From contig NZ_SWDW01000001.1 of NCBI RefSeq assembly GCF_004919045.1, forward strand, positions 248,001 through 312,000: a stretch of DNA of 64,000 nt. The letters are read 5' to 3'. Position numbers and translations under genes: made by a program. The notes below the pieces were generated by a model. It was not told where the DNA came from. It was given only the letters and a program-made list of their open reading frames with translations, and made no database searches. Below are positions 42,899-50,095 of the stretch, in pieces. Each line of letters starts with the position of its first letter. Within the stretch, counting starts at the first letter, position 1. The DNA is from Sinomonas albida. Lineage in GTDB: Bacteria; Actinomycetota; Actinomycetes; Actinomycetales; Micrococcaceae.

Positions 42899-43134
42899 GA
42901 TGTCTCCTTCGGATTTTGCTTGGTTAGGTGCGGTTGCGCCTCGCGACGCGCTCGACGACGACGGCTGGCCTCTCCCTTAAACGGCTTGGCCCTCCCTAGA
43001 TGGCCCTCGACACACCATTGCTCGCACGTCGTACTTATTCCCCGGGCCGCCGTCCGCCAACCAAAGGGCTCGCCAGGCGCGCGGCGATAGAATGGCCGCG
43101 ACCCCAGACTCAGCACGATAGAGACGAGCGCCCT

Positions 43135-44799
43135 GTGATCCAGCTTGACCGTGTCCCCATCCGACGTGCCCTCATCTCCGTCTATGACAAGACCGGTCTC
43201 GAGGACCTCGCGAAGGGGCTGCACGCGGCCGGGGTGCGCATCGTCTCGACGGGCTCGACGGCGAAGCGGATCGCCGCCGCCGGCGTGCCCGTGCAGGAGG
43301 TCGAGGAGGTCACCGGCTCGCCCGAGATGCTCGACGGCCGCGTCAAGACCCTCCACCCGCGCGTGCACGGCGGCATCCTCGCGGACCGCCGCGTTCCCGA
43401 GCACATGAAGACGCTCGAGGATTTCGAGATCGAGCCGTTCGACCTCGTCGTCGTCAACCTGTACCCGTTCGTCCAGACGGTGCGCTCGGGCGCCGCGATG
43501 GACGACGTCGTCGAGCAGATCGACATCGGGGGCCCCGCGATGGTGCGCTCGGCTGCGAAGAACCACGCCGCCGTCGCCGTCGTCGTCGACCCCGCCTTCT
43601 ACGGTGAGGTCGTCAACGCTGCCGCGGCCGGCGGCTTCGACCTCAAGACCCGCCAGCGCCTCGCGGCGAAGGCGTTCGCGCACACGGCGTCCTACGACAC
43701 GGCCGTCGCGACGTGGACGGCGAGCCAGTTCCTCGACGAGGACGGCGACGGCGTGATCGACTGGCCCGCGTACGCGGGCCTCGCGCTCGAGCGCTCCGAG
43801 GTGCTCCGCTACGGCGAGAACCCCCACCAGCAGGCGGCCCTGTACGTCGACCGGGCGGCCCCCGCAGGCATCGCCCAAGCGGACCAGCTCCACGGCAAGG
43901 CCATGAGCTACAACAACTTCGTCGACGCCGACGCGGCACTGCGCGCAGCGTTCGACTTCGACGAGCCGGCGGTGGCGATCATCAAGCACGCGAACCCGTG
44001 CGGCATCGCGGTCGCGACGCCCGGCGCCGAGGACCCCATCGCCGACGCCCACCGCAAGGCACACGCGTGCGATCCGGTCAGCGCGTACGGCGGCGTGGTT
44101 GCGGCCAACCGCACGGTCTCCAAGGGGATGGCGGAGACGCTTTCGGGCATCTTCACCGAGGTGGTCGTCGCGCCCGACTTCGAGCCCGAGGCCGTGGAGA
44201 TCCTCTCCAAGAAGAAGAACATCCGCCTCCTCGCCCTGCCGGAGGGCTACGGCCGCTACCCGACGGAGCTGCGCCAGATCTCGGGCGGCGTGCTCGTCCA
44301 GGTCTCGGACCGCCTCAACGCGGCGGGCGACGACCCCGCGAACTGGACCCTCGCGGCGGGCGAGCCGGCCGACGAGGCCACGCTCGCCGACCTCGCGTTC
44401 GCGTGGAAGGCGTCCCGTGCCGCCAAGTCGAACGCGATCCTCATCGCGAACCGCGGCGCTTCCGTCGGCGTGGGCATGGGCCAGGTCAACCGTGTGGACT
44501 CGTGCCGCCTGGCGGTGGAGCGCGCGAACACGCTGGGCGTTGCGGTGGAGTCCGACGTCGACGCAGCCGGCGGCGCGTCCGGCGCCGGCGCGGGCAGCGC
44601 GCCCGAGCGGACCCGCGGCGCGGTCGCGGCCTCCGACGCGTTCTTCCCGTTCGCCGACGGCCTCGAGATCCTCATCGCGTCCGGCGTGCGGGCCGTGGTC
44701 CAGCCGGGCGGATCGATCCGCGACGAGGACGTGGTGGCCGCCGCGAAGGCCGCCGGGATCACGATGTACCTCACGGGATCGCGGCACTTCTTCCACTGA
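43135..44799 (+). CDS. purH: bifunctional AICAR transformylase/IMP cyclohydrolase
   Basis: A 554-residue enzyme of normal length. The N-terminal cyclohydrolase begins [21 protein letters not shown] and has [17 protein letters not shown]; the C-terminal transformylase carries [21 protein letters not shown] and [13 protein letters not shown] with the catalytic Lys-His pair, and [30 protein letters not shown]. It performs the last two steps of IMP synthesis. GTG start at 43135. The gene is separated from purN by about 3.3 kb of other genes, although both are normally adjacent. Confidence 0.97.
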   Translation: MIQLDRVPIRRALISVYDKTGLEDLAKGLHAAGVRIVSTGSTAKRIAAAGVPVQEVEEVTGSPEMLDGRVKTLHPRVHGGILADRRVPEHMKTLEDFEIEPFDLVVVNLYPFVQTVRSGAAMDDVVEQIDIGGPAMVRSAAKNHAAVAVVVDPAFYGEVVNAAAAGGFDLKTRQRLAAKAFAHTASYDTAVATWTASQFLDEDGDGVIDWPAYAGLALERSEVLRYGENPHQQAALYVDRAAPAGIAQADQLHGKAMSYNNFVDADAALRAAFDFDEPAVAIIKHANPCGIAVATPGAEDPIADAHRKAHACDPVSAYGGVVAANRTVSKGMAETLSGIFTEVVVAPDFEPEAVEILSKKKNIRLLALPEGYGRYPTELRQISGGVLVQVSDRLNAAGDDPANWTLAAGEPADEATLADLAFAWKASRAAKSNAILIANRGASVGVGMGQVNRVDSCRLAVERANTLGVAVESDVDAAGGASGAGAGSAPERTRGAVAASDAFFPFADGLEILIASGVRAVVQPGGSIRDEDVVAAAKAAGITMYLTGSRHFFH

Positions 44800-44826
44800 C
44801 CGCGTCTTCCCTGATCGCCCTTGCGG

Positions 44827-44860
44827 GCGCTCGCCCTGCGCTCGCCCTGCGCTCGCCCTG
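44827..44860. repeat. 11-bp direct repeat downstream of purH
   Basis: GCGCTCGCCCT is repeated three times with no spacer just after purH, followed by a degenerate fourth copy. It may be a polymerase slippage product. No function is evident. Confidence 0.6.
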
Positions 44861-44950
44861 CGCTCGCTGGCGCTCGCGCGTGCGGCGCGCGCGTGCGGCG
44901 CCCGCCGGACGCCAGCACCCGCCACCGCACAACACAAAACACAAGCGAAG

Positions 44951-44979
44951 AGGGAGGCCCGGAGCGACCGAGCCTCCCT
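44951..44979. terminator. hairpin between converging purH and peptide genes
   Basis: AGGGAGGC (44951-44958) and GCCTCCCT (44972-44979) pair over a 13-base loop, followed by TTC on the plus strand, about 50 bases before the P1 stop. It can serve both directions. Confidence 0.6.
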
Positions 44980-45030
44980 TTCGTTCTCCCGCGCCGAGCT
45001 GGGGGAGGAGCGGCGCCGGAGCTAGGGGAA

Positions 45031-45222
45031 TCAGTACTGCGTGACGGAGATGCCCTGGACTGCCACGCTGTTCGCGGCCGAGAGGACCGTCGCGGCGTTG
45101 ACGGCGTACGAGGCGTTCTGCGCCGCGATGAGGGCGGCGTTGAAGTCCCAGAGAAGGGTCTCGCGGCCGGGCAGCAGCTCGACGGTCTCGGCGGACAGTT
45201 CGGTGAGGGTGAGCTTGGTCAT
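45031..45222 (-). CDS. P1: 63-residue peptide of the ELLPxR family
   Basis: A 63-residue protein from the ATG at 45222, with CCAAGGAG upstream, the same leader sequence as for P4. It aligns without gaps with P2, P3 and P4, which are also exactly 63 residues. The shared leader motif is ELLPGRETLLWDFN (15-28) with invariant E15-L16-L17-P18, R20, T22-L23, D26 and N28. The C-terminal half is rich in Ala, Val and Asn (NASYAVNAATVLSAANS at 36-52) and ends VTQY. There are no Cys residues and no signal peptide. It is the last gene of the peptide locus, behind a 16-bp direct repeat. Probably a precursor or a secreted structural peptide; function unknown. Confidence 0.75.
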   Translation of the reverse strand: MTKLTLTELSAETVELLPGRETLLWDFNAALIAAQNASYAVNAATVLSAANSVAVQGISVTQY

Positions 45223-45287
45223 GATGGTTCAACTCCTTGGTGGCGGCTCCGCGGGCGCGGCGCCGGATGGTGGGTTTGGGGTACTGG

Positions 45288-45319
45288 ACTTTCAGGTGCT
45301 GCGACTTACAGGTGCTGCA
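45288..45319. repeat. two tandem copies of a 16-bp unit before P1
   Basis: ACTTTCAGGTGCTGCG (45288-45303) and ACTTACAGGTGCTGCA (45304-45319) are direct repeats in the gap between P2 and P1. SARP regulators bind direct repeats, so this could be a binding site; the match is only in type, not sequence. Confidence 0.5.
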
Positions 45320-45392
45320 AGTGATGGGACCGGTCCGGGCGCAGAGCGGGGGACAGCCCGCCGCGGGGCGCCGGATCCCGGTCCGACGACGG

Positions 45393-45584
45393 CTAGTGCT
45401 GGAGCACGCCGACGATCTGGAGCGCGGTGGCGTTGGCGGTCGATCCGATCGTCGCGGCGTTGACCGCGATGGCCAGGTTGACTGCGATGACCGGTGCCAC
45501 GTTGATGTCGAAGAGCAAGGTGTCGCGCTGGGGAAGCAGCTCGGCGTGCTCTGCGGCGACGTCTGCGGCAAGCGATGCCTGCAT
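45393..45584 (-). CDS. P2: divergent 63-residue peptide of the ELLPxR family
   Basis: Start ATG at 45584 with TAGGAGG upstream. This is the most divergent of the four: the leader reads ELLPQRDTLLFDIN and the core is VNLAIAVNAATIGSTANAT, ending GVLQH. All positions invariant in the family (E15LLP, R20, T22L23, D26, N28, A34, N36, A40, N42-A43, T45, S48, A50, A54, Q56, V60, Q62) are kept. Its N-terminal ten residues differ from P1, P3 and P4 (MQASLAADVA). It lacks Cys. The divergence under fixed length and conserved motifs argues for selection on the motif set. Confidence 0.72.
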   Translation of the reverse strand: MQASLAADVAAEHAELLPQRDTLLFDINVAPVIAVNLAIAVNAATIGSTANATALQIVGVLQH

Positions 45585-45645
45585 GATGTCCTCCTAGGGG
45601 TGGGCACCCGGCGCATGTGCGAACTTGCCGGGCACACTTTCACGA

Positions 45646-45837
45646 TCAGAACTGGGTGACGGAGATGCCCTGGAGCGCGGTGCTGTGCGCGGCCGAAAGG
45701 ATGGTCGCGGCGTTCACTGCGTACGAGGCGTTCGAGGCCAGGATGCCGGCAAGGTTGACGTCGAAGAGCAGGGTGTCGCGGCCCGGGAGCAGCTCCACTT
45801 CCTCGACGGCCAGTTCGGCCTTGGTGAGCTTCTGCAT
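45646..45837 (-). CDS. P3: 63-residue peptide of the ELLPxR family
   Basis: The start ATG at 45837 (MQKLTKAEL) is set by a near-perfect ribosome site, AAAGGAGGTGA, overlapping an upstream GTG that would add three residues. From this ATG the protein is again exactly 63 residues. Leader ELLPGRDTLLFDVN; core NASYAVNAATILSAAHS, ending ISVTQF. It shares NASYAVNAAT with P1, so the two are recent duplicates or under strong constraint. It lies 61 bases downstream of the M50-type protein gene and may be translated from the same message. Confidence 0.75.
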   Translation of the reverse strand: MQKLTKAELAVEEVELLPGRDTLLFDVNLAGILASNASYAVNAATILSAAHSTALQGISVTQF

Positions 45838-45897
45838 GATTTTCACCTCCTTTCAGGGCTGGTCGTGACTCTCAACCAGTGAGAGCTGGCGGCCGGT

Positions 45898-47241
45898 TCA
45901 GCTGTGGCGGCCGATCCGGAGTCGGGTGGTCGGGATGAGGTGCCGCGGAAGCGGCCGCGGCACGCGGGGCGTAAGGCGCTGCACCGCGGCGTGGGTGATC
46001 TTGGCGAGCGCCTGGGCCAGGATCAGCGCCGATCCGATGGCCGGCAAGGCGATGAGCGTGACCGCGAGGAGCGAGAGGGCCGCCTCGACGGGCTGCCCGG
46101 TGGTCACCGCGAGGGAGAGGTTCCGAAGGTGGACCTCGGTCGCGGCGGCGGCGCTCGTGAGGATGTAGGGGAGGCTCACGGCGAGCCACACCACGACGCC
46201 CGCCAGGAAGGGCACGACGATGAGCACCCACGAGGTGACGATCCAGCGCGAGACGGGCCTCAGCTCGCTCACCCGCGGGTCGACGCCGCGTCCGGGGACA
46301 AGGCTTCTGAGTACGGGCCCCACGCGGGCGAACAGGTCGGGCACCCCGGCGAGGTCGGCCAGGACGAAGTATCCGTCGAGCCGGATTGCGGGCGGGAGCT
46401 GCTGTGCCATCTGGAGCTGGGTCATGATGACGAGCAGGAGCAGCACGGGGCTGTCCGTCGCGAGGTAGCCGAGCCCCGCGCCGAGGACCCACCACAGGTG
46501 GAAGTACAGGCCGCCGAGGTCGGTCCGGATGCGGCCGGCGCGGCTCAGGCGGTACGAGTCCGTGACGTCCGTGTAGAACGCCGGGAAGATCAGGTAGAGG
46601 CCCACCCCGATGACGCCGGGCTTCGCGCCGCCGTAGCGGCACGCGGTCGCATGGCCCACCTCGTGGACGAGCGCGCCGACGCTCATGAGGGCGAAGAGGC
46701 TCAGCAGCATTCCGGGCGTCAGCAGGACGTCGTTCAGCGCGGCGCCGGCGTTGGACCTCGTGAAGAGGAGGACGTCGAGCCCCACGAGCGCGAGGCACGC
46801 GAGGACGACGACGGGCGTCGCGTAGAGCGGCCTGAGGAGCCTTGAGAGGCGGGCGACGGCGGCGCGCGGCACGAGCGTGGCCTTGGCCGTGAGCGCGAGG
46901 AGCGGAGTGGCTGTGGGCGGCGGGGCGGCGGGTGCCGCGTCGGGGTGCTCGAGGAGGCCGAGGGGCTCGAGCTTGCTTTCAGCGAGGAGCGTGAGCCCCT
47001 CGACGTCGAGCTCCTTGCCGAAGCCGGCGCTCACGCGGCGGGCGAGCTCGTCGGAGGGCAGGGGCCGGGCCGCCTCTGCGACGATGTGGTGCAGGAGCTC
47101 GCTGAGCTGGACCACCTGGCCGTCGGCCCGCCTCACGAGGTAGGTCGAGTGGTTGAGGCCCGAACCGGACACGAGGCCCAGAAGCTCTGTGCCGGCCGCG
47201 CGCTGCCAGCGCTGCGGTGGTGCGGCAATCTCCTGCGTCAT
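45898..47241 (-). CDS. membrane M50-type protein with N-terminal PqqD/RRE-like domain
   Basis: A 447-residue protein. Residues about 20-98 (HSTYLVRRADGQVVQLSELLHHIV, then PSDELARRV and FGKELDVEGLTLLAESKLEPLGLL) resemble the winged-helix PqqD-like or RiPP recognition element fold. After a Pro-rich linker come about ten hydrophobic segments holding HEVGH (193-197) in LVHEVGHATACRYGG and LDGY (288-291), the second zinc-ligand motif of site-2 (M50) proteases. The layout resembles YydH-type peptide metalloproteases. It lies among four homologous small peptides. The best guess is a membrane protease/translocator that recognises their ELLPxR leader; the RRE assignment is an inference. Confidence 0.75.
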   Translation of the reverse strand: MTQEIAAPPQRWQRAAGTELLGLVSGSGLNHSTYLVRRADGQVVQLSELLHHIVAEAARPLPSDELARRVSAGFGKELDVEGLTLLAESKLEPLGLLEHPDAAPAAPPPTATPLLALTAKATLVPRAAVARLSRLLRPLYATPVVVLACLALVGLDVLLFTRSNAGAALNDVLLTPGMLLSLFALMSVGALVHEVGHATACRYGGAKPGVIGVGLYLIFPAFYTDVTDSYRLSRAGRIRTDLGGLYFHLWWVLGAGLGYLATDSPVLLLLVIMTQLQMAQQLPPAIRLDGYFVLADLAGVPDLFARVGPVLRSLVPGRGVDPRVSELRPVSRWIVTSWVLIVVPFLAGVVVWLAVSLPYILTSAAAATEVHLRNLSLAVTTGQPVEAALSLLAVTLIALPAIGSALILAQALAKITHAAVQRLTPRVPRPLPRHLIPTTRLRIGRHS

Positions 47242-47383
47242 GGTCCAGGCTCCTCGGCGTCTCTGGTGGGCTCGGCGTGTTGGCTTCTGTGGTTCGGCGT
47301 CGCCGTCGGTGCGGCGGGCCGTGGGGGCCCGGGGCGGCCGTGCTGGGAGATCGGCCGCCCCGGATCGCCCGGAGACGGGTGTC

Positions 47384-47575
47384 TCAGTGCTGCGTGACCG
47401 TGATGAACTGGCCGGCGGCGCTGTTCGCGACCGAGCCGAGCGTCACGGCGTTGAGCGCGACCGAGCTGTTCGAGGCGAGGATGCCCGTCCAGTTGAGGTC
47501 GAACACGAGGGTCTCGCGGCCCGGGAGCAGCTCAACGGTCTCAGCGGCAAGGTCGGTGATGGTCAGCTTCGTCAT
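47384..47575 (-). CDS. P4: 63-residue peptide of the ELLPxR family
   Basis: Start ATG at 47575, with the leader CCACCAAGGAGTTGA nearly identical to that of P1, showing recent duplication of gene plus ribosome site. An in-frame extension to 47656 is not conserved in the others. Leader ELLPGRETLVFDLN; core SNSSVALNAVTLGSVANS, ending ITVTQH. Again 63 residues, no Cys. It is separate from P3/P2/P1 and lies upstream of the M50-type gene (gap about 140 bases), with an AT-rich region before it that probably holds a promoter. All four peptides differ most at positions 29-31 and 57-59. Confidence 0.75.
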   Translation of the reverse strand: MTKLTITDLAAETVELLPGRETLVFDLNWTGILASNSSVALNAVTLGSVANSAAGQFITVTQH

Positions 47576-47624
47576 GGGACTCAACTCCTTGGTGGTTGGG
47601 GTGGTGATCTGGATCTGTTTTTTG

Positions 47625-47655
47625 GCGATTGGAGCCAATCGCTGGATTAATTCCA
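47625..47655. promoter_or_regulatory. AT-rich segment with palindromes ahead of P4
   Basis: GCGATTGG/CCAATCGC (47625-47642, 2-base centre) and the imperfect palindrome TGGATTAATTCCA (47643-47655) lie back to back in the AT-rich gap between the CxGC gene terminator and P4, the natural place for the promoter of the peptide operon. No clear -35/-10 pair was assigned. Confidence 0.4.
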
Positions 47656-47747
47656 CCGAATGGATTGTTACCCTCGTGTTATTGCTGCGTTACCGGCCTG
47701 ACGTGGGAAGACTCCGGCTCGAGAGGCCCCCTGAGAGGCACGAAAAT

Positions 47748-47788
47748 GGCCCCTGCCGGCAGCCCCTCAGGGGCTGCCGGCAGGGGCC
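47748..47788 (-). terminator. 19-bp perfect terminator behind the CxGC protein gene
   Basis: Arms 47748-47766 and 47770-47788 (GGCCCCTGCCGGCAGCCCC and its complement) pair perfectly around the loop TCA. On the minus strand a TTTT run follows. It splits the locus into two transcripts: SARP plus CxGC protein upstream, peptides plus M50-type protein downstream. Confidence 0.85.
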
Positions 47789-47811
47789 TTGGTGGCCGTC
47801 CGCCCGAGCGG

Positions 47812-48555
47812 TCAGTCGCCGGCGTCGACCTCGACCCGCGCGGCGACGCTGGCCGCGTGGGTGTCAGCCGCAATGGCCGCCTTGGCGCGGCTTGCGGCGT
47901 CGTCCGCGTCCTTCGACGCCTCGTCGCGCCACGAGTCCCCGGGGTGCGCCGCTCGAGTCGTGGAGAGCTTGAGGCCGAGCTCCTTCTCGATCTGCTGGAT
48001 GAGTGACTTCGTCTCGGCCGAGAGCTCGCGCTGCGAACCGCCGATGATCACGAATTGGAGCGCGACGGCGGTTGTCGTGCAGCCCGAGCACGTCACGTTG
48101 ACCGCGAGCGAGCGGTTGTTGACCACCACGGAGGAGGCCCGAGGACCTGTGATGATCTGGACTGCGACCGCCGTCGAGGAGCAGCCGGCGCAGCTCGACC
48201 ACGCCGCCGCGACGTTGTCGGCGACGGCGGCGCCGCCGCCCACGACTCGAACCGTCTGGAGCGTCGTGGCCGTTCCCGAGCAGCCGTTGCACCCGCTCGT
48301 CGCGGTGGCGGTCGAGACGGCCTTGCCGCCCGAGGGCTGCAGCGAGGGCTCCGAGCGCGCGGCATCCGTGACGAGCGGCCGGCCGACGGTCGGGATGGCC
48401 GTTGAGGCCGCCTCGAGCGACGACGAGACGCGGGAGTCGTCGTCGGGCCCGCGCCCGTCCGCGGACGCCGCGCCGGGGCCCGAGGCTCCGAGCGCCGCGA
48501 CGACGATGAGTGAGAGGGCTACTGCCGGGATCTTCCACCTCAGACGACGTGCCAT
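47812..48555 (-). CDS. secreted protein with three CxGC repeats
   Basis: A 247-residue protein. A signal peptide (RRLRWKIPAVALSLIVVAALG with cut near SADG) is followed by a Ser/Thr/Asp-rich stretch and three repeats of about 33 residues, each with CxGC then TAxxxQ: CNGC 89-92, CAGC 122-125, CSGC 156-159. In every repeat the first Cys is exactly eleven residues before the Gln (Q100, Q133, Q167). The last 60 residues are charged helix (DEASKDADDAASRAKAAIA). The repeats look like short beta strands that could stack with Cys pairs or metal. Start 48555 has GAAGGAG ahead. A terminator follows. No named family recognised. Confidence 0.75.
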   Translation of the reverse strand: MARRLRWKIPAVALSLIVVAALGASGPGAASADGRGPDDDSRVSSSLEAASTAIPTVGRPLVTDAARSEPSLQPSGGKAVSTATATSGCNGCSGTATTLQTVRVVGGGAAVADNVAAAWSSCAGCSSTAVAVQIITGPRASSVVVNNRSLAVNVTCSGCTTTAVALQFVIIGGSQRELSAETKSLIQQIEKELGLKLSTTRAAHPGDSWRDEASKDADDAASRAKAAIAADTHAASVAARVEVDAGD

Positions 48556-48576
48556 ACCTCACAGCTCCTTCCAGGG

Positions 48577-49329
48577 TTAGTGATGTGCTGCAAGCCGTGG
48601 CGCGCGGCTCGTGGCCGCGGCAGGATGCGGGAGCCCCGAGCCGTTCGGGGAGGTGCCGCCGATGGCCGCCTCGAGGCGGCGCGAGGGCTCGAGGCCGAGC
48701 TCGTCGTGCAGGCGGCGGCGGAAGTCGGCGAGGGTCCGGTGGGCGCCTGCCGCGTTGCCTGAGTCGATCTGGCCACGGATCATGAGCGCCTGGGCCGACT
48801 CGCGGAGCGGCTCGATGGCGACGGCATGCATGGCCGCGGCGACGGCGGCGTCGGGCCGGCCCGCGCTGAGGTGGTGGCGCGCGATCGCCTCGAGGGCCGC
48901 GATGCGCAGCTCGCGCAGCCGCTCCTGCTCGAAGATGACCCAATCGTCGTACCAGCCGGGCAGGAGCTCGGCGGAGTAGAGCCGCTCGGCGATCCCAGGC
49001 CCGATTCCGGCCCCCGCGCGGGCCTCCTCGGCGCTGCGGCGCAGCGCGAGGAGATCGACGGCGACCGACGAGGCGAGGCCTACGGGGTCGAGGCTGTCGC
49101 TCAGGAGCCCGGGCAATTGGTGCCGGACCTTGAAGACCGTGGCCCGCAGGCTGCCCGAGGCCTGATGCTCGGTGCTGTCCGGCCACAGGAGGCCGGCAAG
49201 GTAGGAGCGGGATCGCTGGCCCATGAGGGCCAGCGCGGTGATGAGGCGCTGTTGGCGGGCTCCGACCGCGACCACGTGCCCGTCGCACAGGAGCTGCCAG
49301 CAGCCCAAGAGGCGTAGTTCCCATCCCAT
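48577..49329 (-). CDS. SARP-type (BTAD domain) transcriptional regulator
   Basis: A 250-residue regulator. The N-terminal OmpR-like winged helix (MGWELRLLGCWQLLCDG, RQQRLITALALMGQRSRSYLAGLLWPD, SLRATVFKVRHQLPG) is followed by the all-helical bacterial transcriptional activation domain (WYDDWVIFEQERLRELRIAALEAIARHHLS; AHRTLADFRRRLHDELGLEPS). Such regulators activate clusters for specialised metabolites. GGAGGG lies eight bases before the ATG. The CxGC gene begins 21 bases beyond its stop, so they share a transcript. It is the likely activator of the whole peptide locus. DNA contacts were not identified, but direct repeats lie at 45288-45319. Confidence 0.88.
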   Translation of the reverse strand: MGWELRLLGCWQLLCDGHVVAVGARQQRLITALALMGQRSRSYLAGLLWPDSTEHQASGSLRATVFKVRHQLPGLLSDSLDPVGLASSVAVDLLALRRSAEEARAGAGIGPGIAERLYSAELLPGWYDDWVIFEQERLRELRIAALEAIARHHLSAGRPDAAVAAAMHAVAIEPLRESAQALMIRGQIDSGNAAGAHRTLADFRRRLHDELGLEPSRRLEAAIGGTSPNGSGLPHPAAATSRAPRLAAHH

Positions 49330-49443
49330 GGGCAAGACCCTCCGTCGTGGTGCGAGAGCCCGCGGAGGAGGTTCGTCCTGAGGGCGATTCTCCCCGCGAT
49401 GCACGCCTGATGAACGACACAAGCATGACGATGGGAAGATAAT

Positions 49444-49473
49444 CCAGTCAATAGATTTATTCGCCTTGACTGG
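49444..49473. promoter_or_regulatory. inverted repeat in AT-rich gap upstream of the SARP gene
   Basis: CCAGTCAA (49444-49451) and TTGACTGG (49466-49473) are perfect 8-bp arms around an AT-rich centre, extending to 10 of 11 matches. It lies about 115 bases before the SARP start. This fits a repressor or autoregulatory site. Confidence 0.45.
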
Positions 49474-49521
49474 AATTTTTGCGAAAGATCTAGCGCACTA
49501 CCGGGAGCGTGAAGTCGCGTG

Positions 49522-49788
49522 TCACACGAGTGGGTCGGTGCCCTCGCGTGCCTCGCCGCCGCCGGTCCGAGACTCAAGCCAGTCTCGCACGCTCTTGACA
49601 GCCGCCTCGGAGTCGGCGGTCACAGTCAGCTCGCCAGGCTCCCACGCGCCGTCGGACGCCAGGATGCGGATCCGCAGGCCTTCCTCGGACTCAGGCTCCC
49701 GCCAGACGCGAAGAACGAGCGTTCCGAGCTCCTCGAGCCCGGGCTCGCTCGGTTCGCTCTCCTCGGCGGACGCGGAATGCTGTGCCAT
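49522..49788 (-). CDS. small acidic protein next to the SARP gene
   Basis: An 88-residue protein from the ATG at 49788, preceded by GGGGGG; a GTG at 49806 would add six residues. The N-terminal 20 residues are rich in Ser and Glu (HSASAEESEPSEPGLEEL). The core LVLRVWREPESEEGLRIRILASDG ends in AVKSVRDWLESR. This has the look of a small alpha+beta protein that I have seen next to SARP-type genes, without known function. It begins the minus-strand row of the peptide locus, so may belong to the system. Unassigned. Confidence 0.6.
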   Translation of the reverse strand: MAQHSASAEESEPSEPGLEELGTLVLRVWREPESEEGLRIRILASDGAWEPGELTVTADSEAAVKSVRDWLESRTGGGEAREGTDPLV

Positions 49789-49892
49789 CTTCCCCCCAAT
49801 TGCCACGTGGGCGTGTCGGCCCGCGATGCGGGTCGGGTGCCATCTGTCTGTCTCTAGAAACGCAGTCTAGGCATGAAGGTGACTCGAGTTCC

Positions 49893-49949
49893 CGCAGGTG
49901 AGTGCGAGTGTTTCGGTTCGCCGAAGGCTTTCGTGCCCGTTCACCTGCG
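49893..49949. promoter_or_regulatory. 9-bp inverted repeat between divergent operons
   Basis: CGCAGGTGA (49893-49901) and TCACCTGCG (49941-49949) are perfect arms 48 bases apart in the roughly 300-base gap between the acidic-protein gene (-) and the ABC uptake operon (+). The site is in a position to control both. Confidence 0.4.
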
Positions 49950-49962
49950 CGAAACCTCTTCT

Positions 49963-49993
49963 TTGACAGTTGGTCAGGACAAACGCTTTCTAT
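49963..49993 (+). promoter_or_regulatory. promoter of the uptake operon
   Basis: Consensus -35 TTGACA at 49963-49968 with -10 candidate TTCTAT at 49988-49993 (19-base spacer), in an AT-rich segment. The predicted leader to the ATG at 50096 is about 95 bases. Confidence 0.5.
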
Positions 49994-50095
49994 GAAATGT
50001 CGGCGCCGTACGTTCGGGGGGCGAGGCGCCGCCGCACGACGCCACCATGACGTCCCCGGCCGGGAGAACCCCAGGCCGCGTACCAGGAGAGATCC

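Noticed and set aside
45031-47575. Lanthipeptide or daptide precursors
   Set aside because: The peptides have no Cys, and no LanB, LanM, LanKC, aminotransferase or methyltransferase gene lies in the locus; the class cannot be stated.
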